This document shows positions 40,854 to 41,159 of a DNA stretch of 41,159 nt, piece by piece (positions within the stretch are counted from its first letter, which is position 1; each line of letters begins with the position of its first letter). Origin of the DNA: JAHEJX01 sp041605955 (GTDB lineage: Bacteria; Actinomycetota; Acidimicrobiia; Spongiisociales; UBA5794); NCBI GenBank assembly GCA_041605955.1, contig JBFIXI010000035.1, forward strand, positions 1 to 41,159, given 5' to 3'. A model generated the notes under the pieces. The model had not been told where the DNA came from. It saw only the letters and a program-made list of their open reading frames with translations, and did no database searches. A program made the position numbers and the translations under genes.

Positions 40854-41159
40854 GATCTTCTCATGCCGCCGGGGCGTCTGGTGTGCCAGTCGGTGACGGA
40901 TCCCCAAGCCGGCGGACGTCGTGGAGGCGACTCATCGCCGCCGGTTTGCTGATGGCCTTGGCGGCTCCCTCCTGCGGGGGCGACGACGCCGTGGATGCCC
41001 CATTCGTGTTCTGTGAGAACCAGCCGGGCACGGGAGATCAGGCTGCGGACATCCTGGGGAGCTGGTTCTTCATAGTCAATGCCGCCGGCTCGACCCACAC
41101 CTTCTACCGAGATGGCCGGATGGTCACCTTCTGGGGCAGCGATACCGACGACCCGCCGC
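40850..41159 (+). CDS. Lipoprotein, partial (runs off the window)
   Basis: GTG 40850 overlaps the MBL stop; GTG 40883 is an alternative that gives a compact signal. The signal includes SRRTSWRRLIAAGLLMALAA and a lipobox APSC-GGDD, with an Arg-Arg pair but not a strong Tat motif. The mature part (FVFCENQPGTGDQAADILGS then TFYRDGRMVTFWGS) looks like a small lipocalin-like or beta-rich domain. The C-terminus lies outside the window. Confidence 0.7.
   Translation, partial: MRSSHAAGASGVPVGDGSPSRRTSWRRLIAAGLLMALAAPSCGGDDAVDAPFVFCENQPGTGDQAADILGSWFFIVNAAGSTHTFYRDGRMVTFWGSDTDDPP

Overview
The window is the replication-origin neighbourhood of a high-GC actinobacterium. The order sigM - anti-sigma - trxB - trxA - cwlM / parB - parA - rsmG - jag - yidC - yidD - rnpA - rpmH / dnaA - oriC - dnaN - recF - DUF721 - gyrB - gyrA - DUF3566 closely follows the mycobacterial Rv3911-Rv0007 order. 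The DnaA, GyrA and ParB proteins, the Thr-rich linkers of the lipoproteins and the loose fit to any mycobacterial or streptomycete sequence suggest a deep-branching actinobacterium such as an Acidimicrobiia member; that placement is inference.

Left flank (1-9121): a disrupted contig edge, an orphan PilT-type ATPase, then three neighbouring exported proteins that all carry acidic calcium-type loops (a DUF3160 lipoprotein with two excalibur repeats, a CapA-type lipoprotein ending in a DxDGDG loop, and an RTX-repeat protein), then a divergent pair made of a class II-type histone-deacetylase-like enzyme and a GNAT acetyltransferase.

Envelope and redox block (9255-14999, + strand): a free-standing MviN/MurJ-type pseudokinase with a single membrane span and an external discoidin-like domain, an ECF sigma factor, its anti-sigma factor, a small two-span membrane protein, thioredoxin reductase, thioredoxin, and a CwlM-like protein whose amidase domain has lost its zinc ligands. 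In mycobacteria the matching genes control peptidoglycan precursor supply and flipping. Here the MurJ flippase half is absent from the pseudokinase gene.

Chromosome block (15080-30159): parB, parA, rsmG, jag, yidC, yidD, rnpA and rpmH run leftward away from dnaA, while dnaA, dnaN, recF, a DciA-type gene, gyrB, gyrA and a DUF3566 gene run rightward. A parS-like palindrome lies between rsmG and jag. The dnaA-dnaN gap holds divergent DnaA boxes, a DnaA-trio track and an AT-rich stretch, so it is the likely oriC. Three separate minisatellites with 15-17 bp units sit in or beside genes of the two central blocks.

Right flank (30199-41159): an NHLRC2-like thioredoxin/NHL-propeller lipoprotein, an unrecognised Rossmann-like protein with a tiny membrane protein, an M24 aminopeptidase P, a GrpB/UPF0157 protein, a VIT1/CCC1-type metal transporter, a membrane-anchored alpha/beta-hydrolase with a good intrinsic terminator, a DUF89 (ARMT1-like) phosphatase, an MBL-fold hydrolase and the start of a lipoprotein. 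No tRNA, rRNA, CRISPR array, prophage or insertion sequence was recognised.
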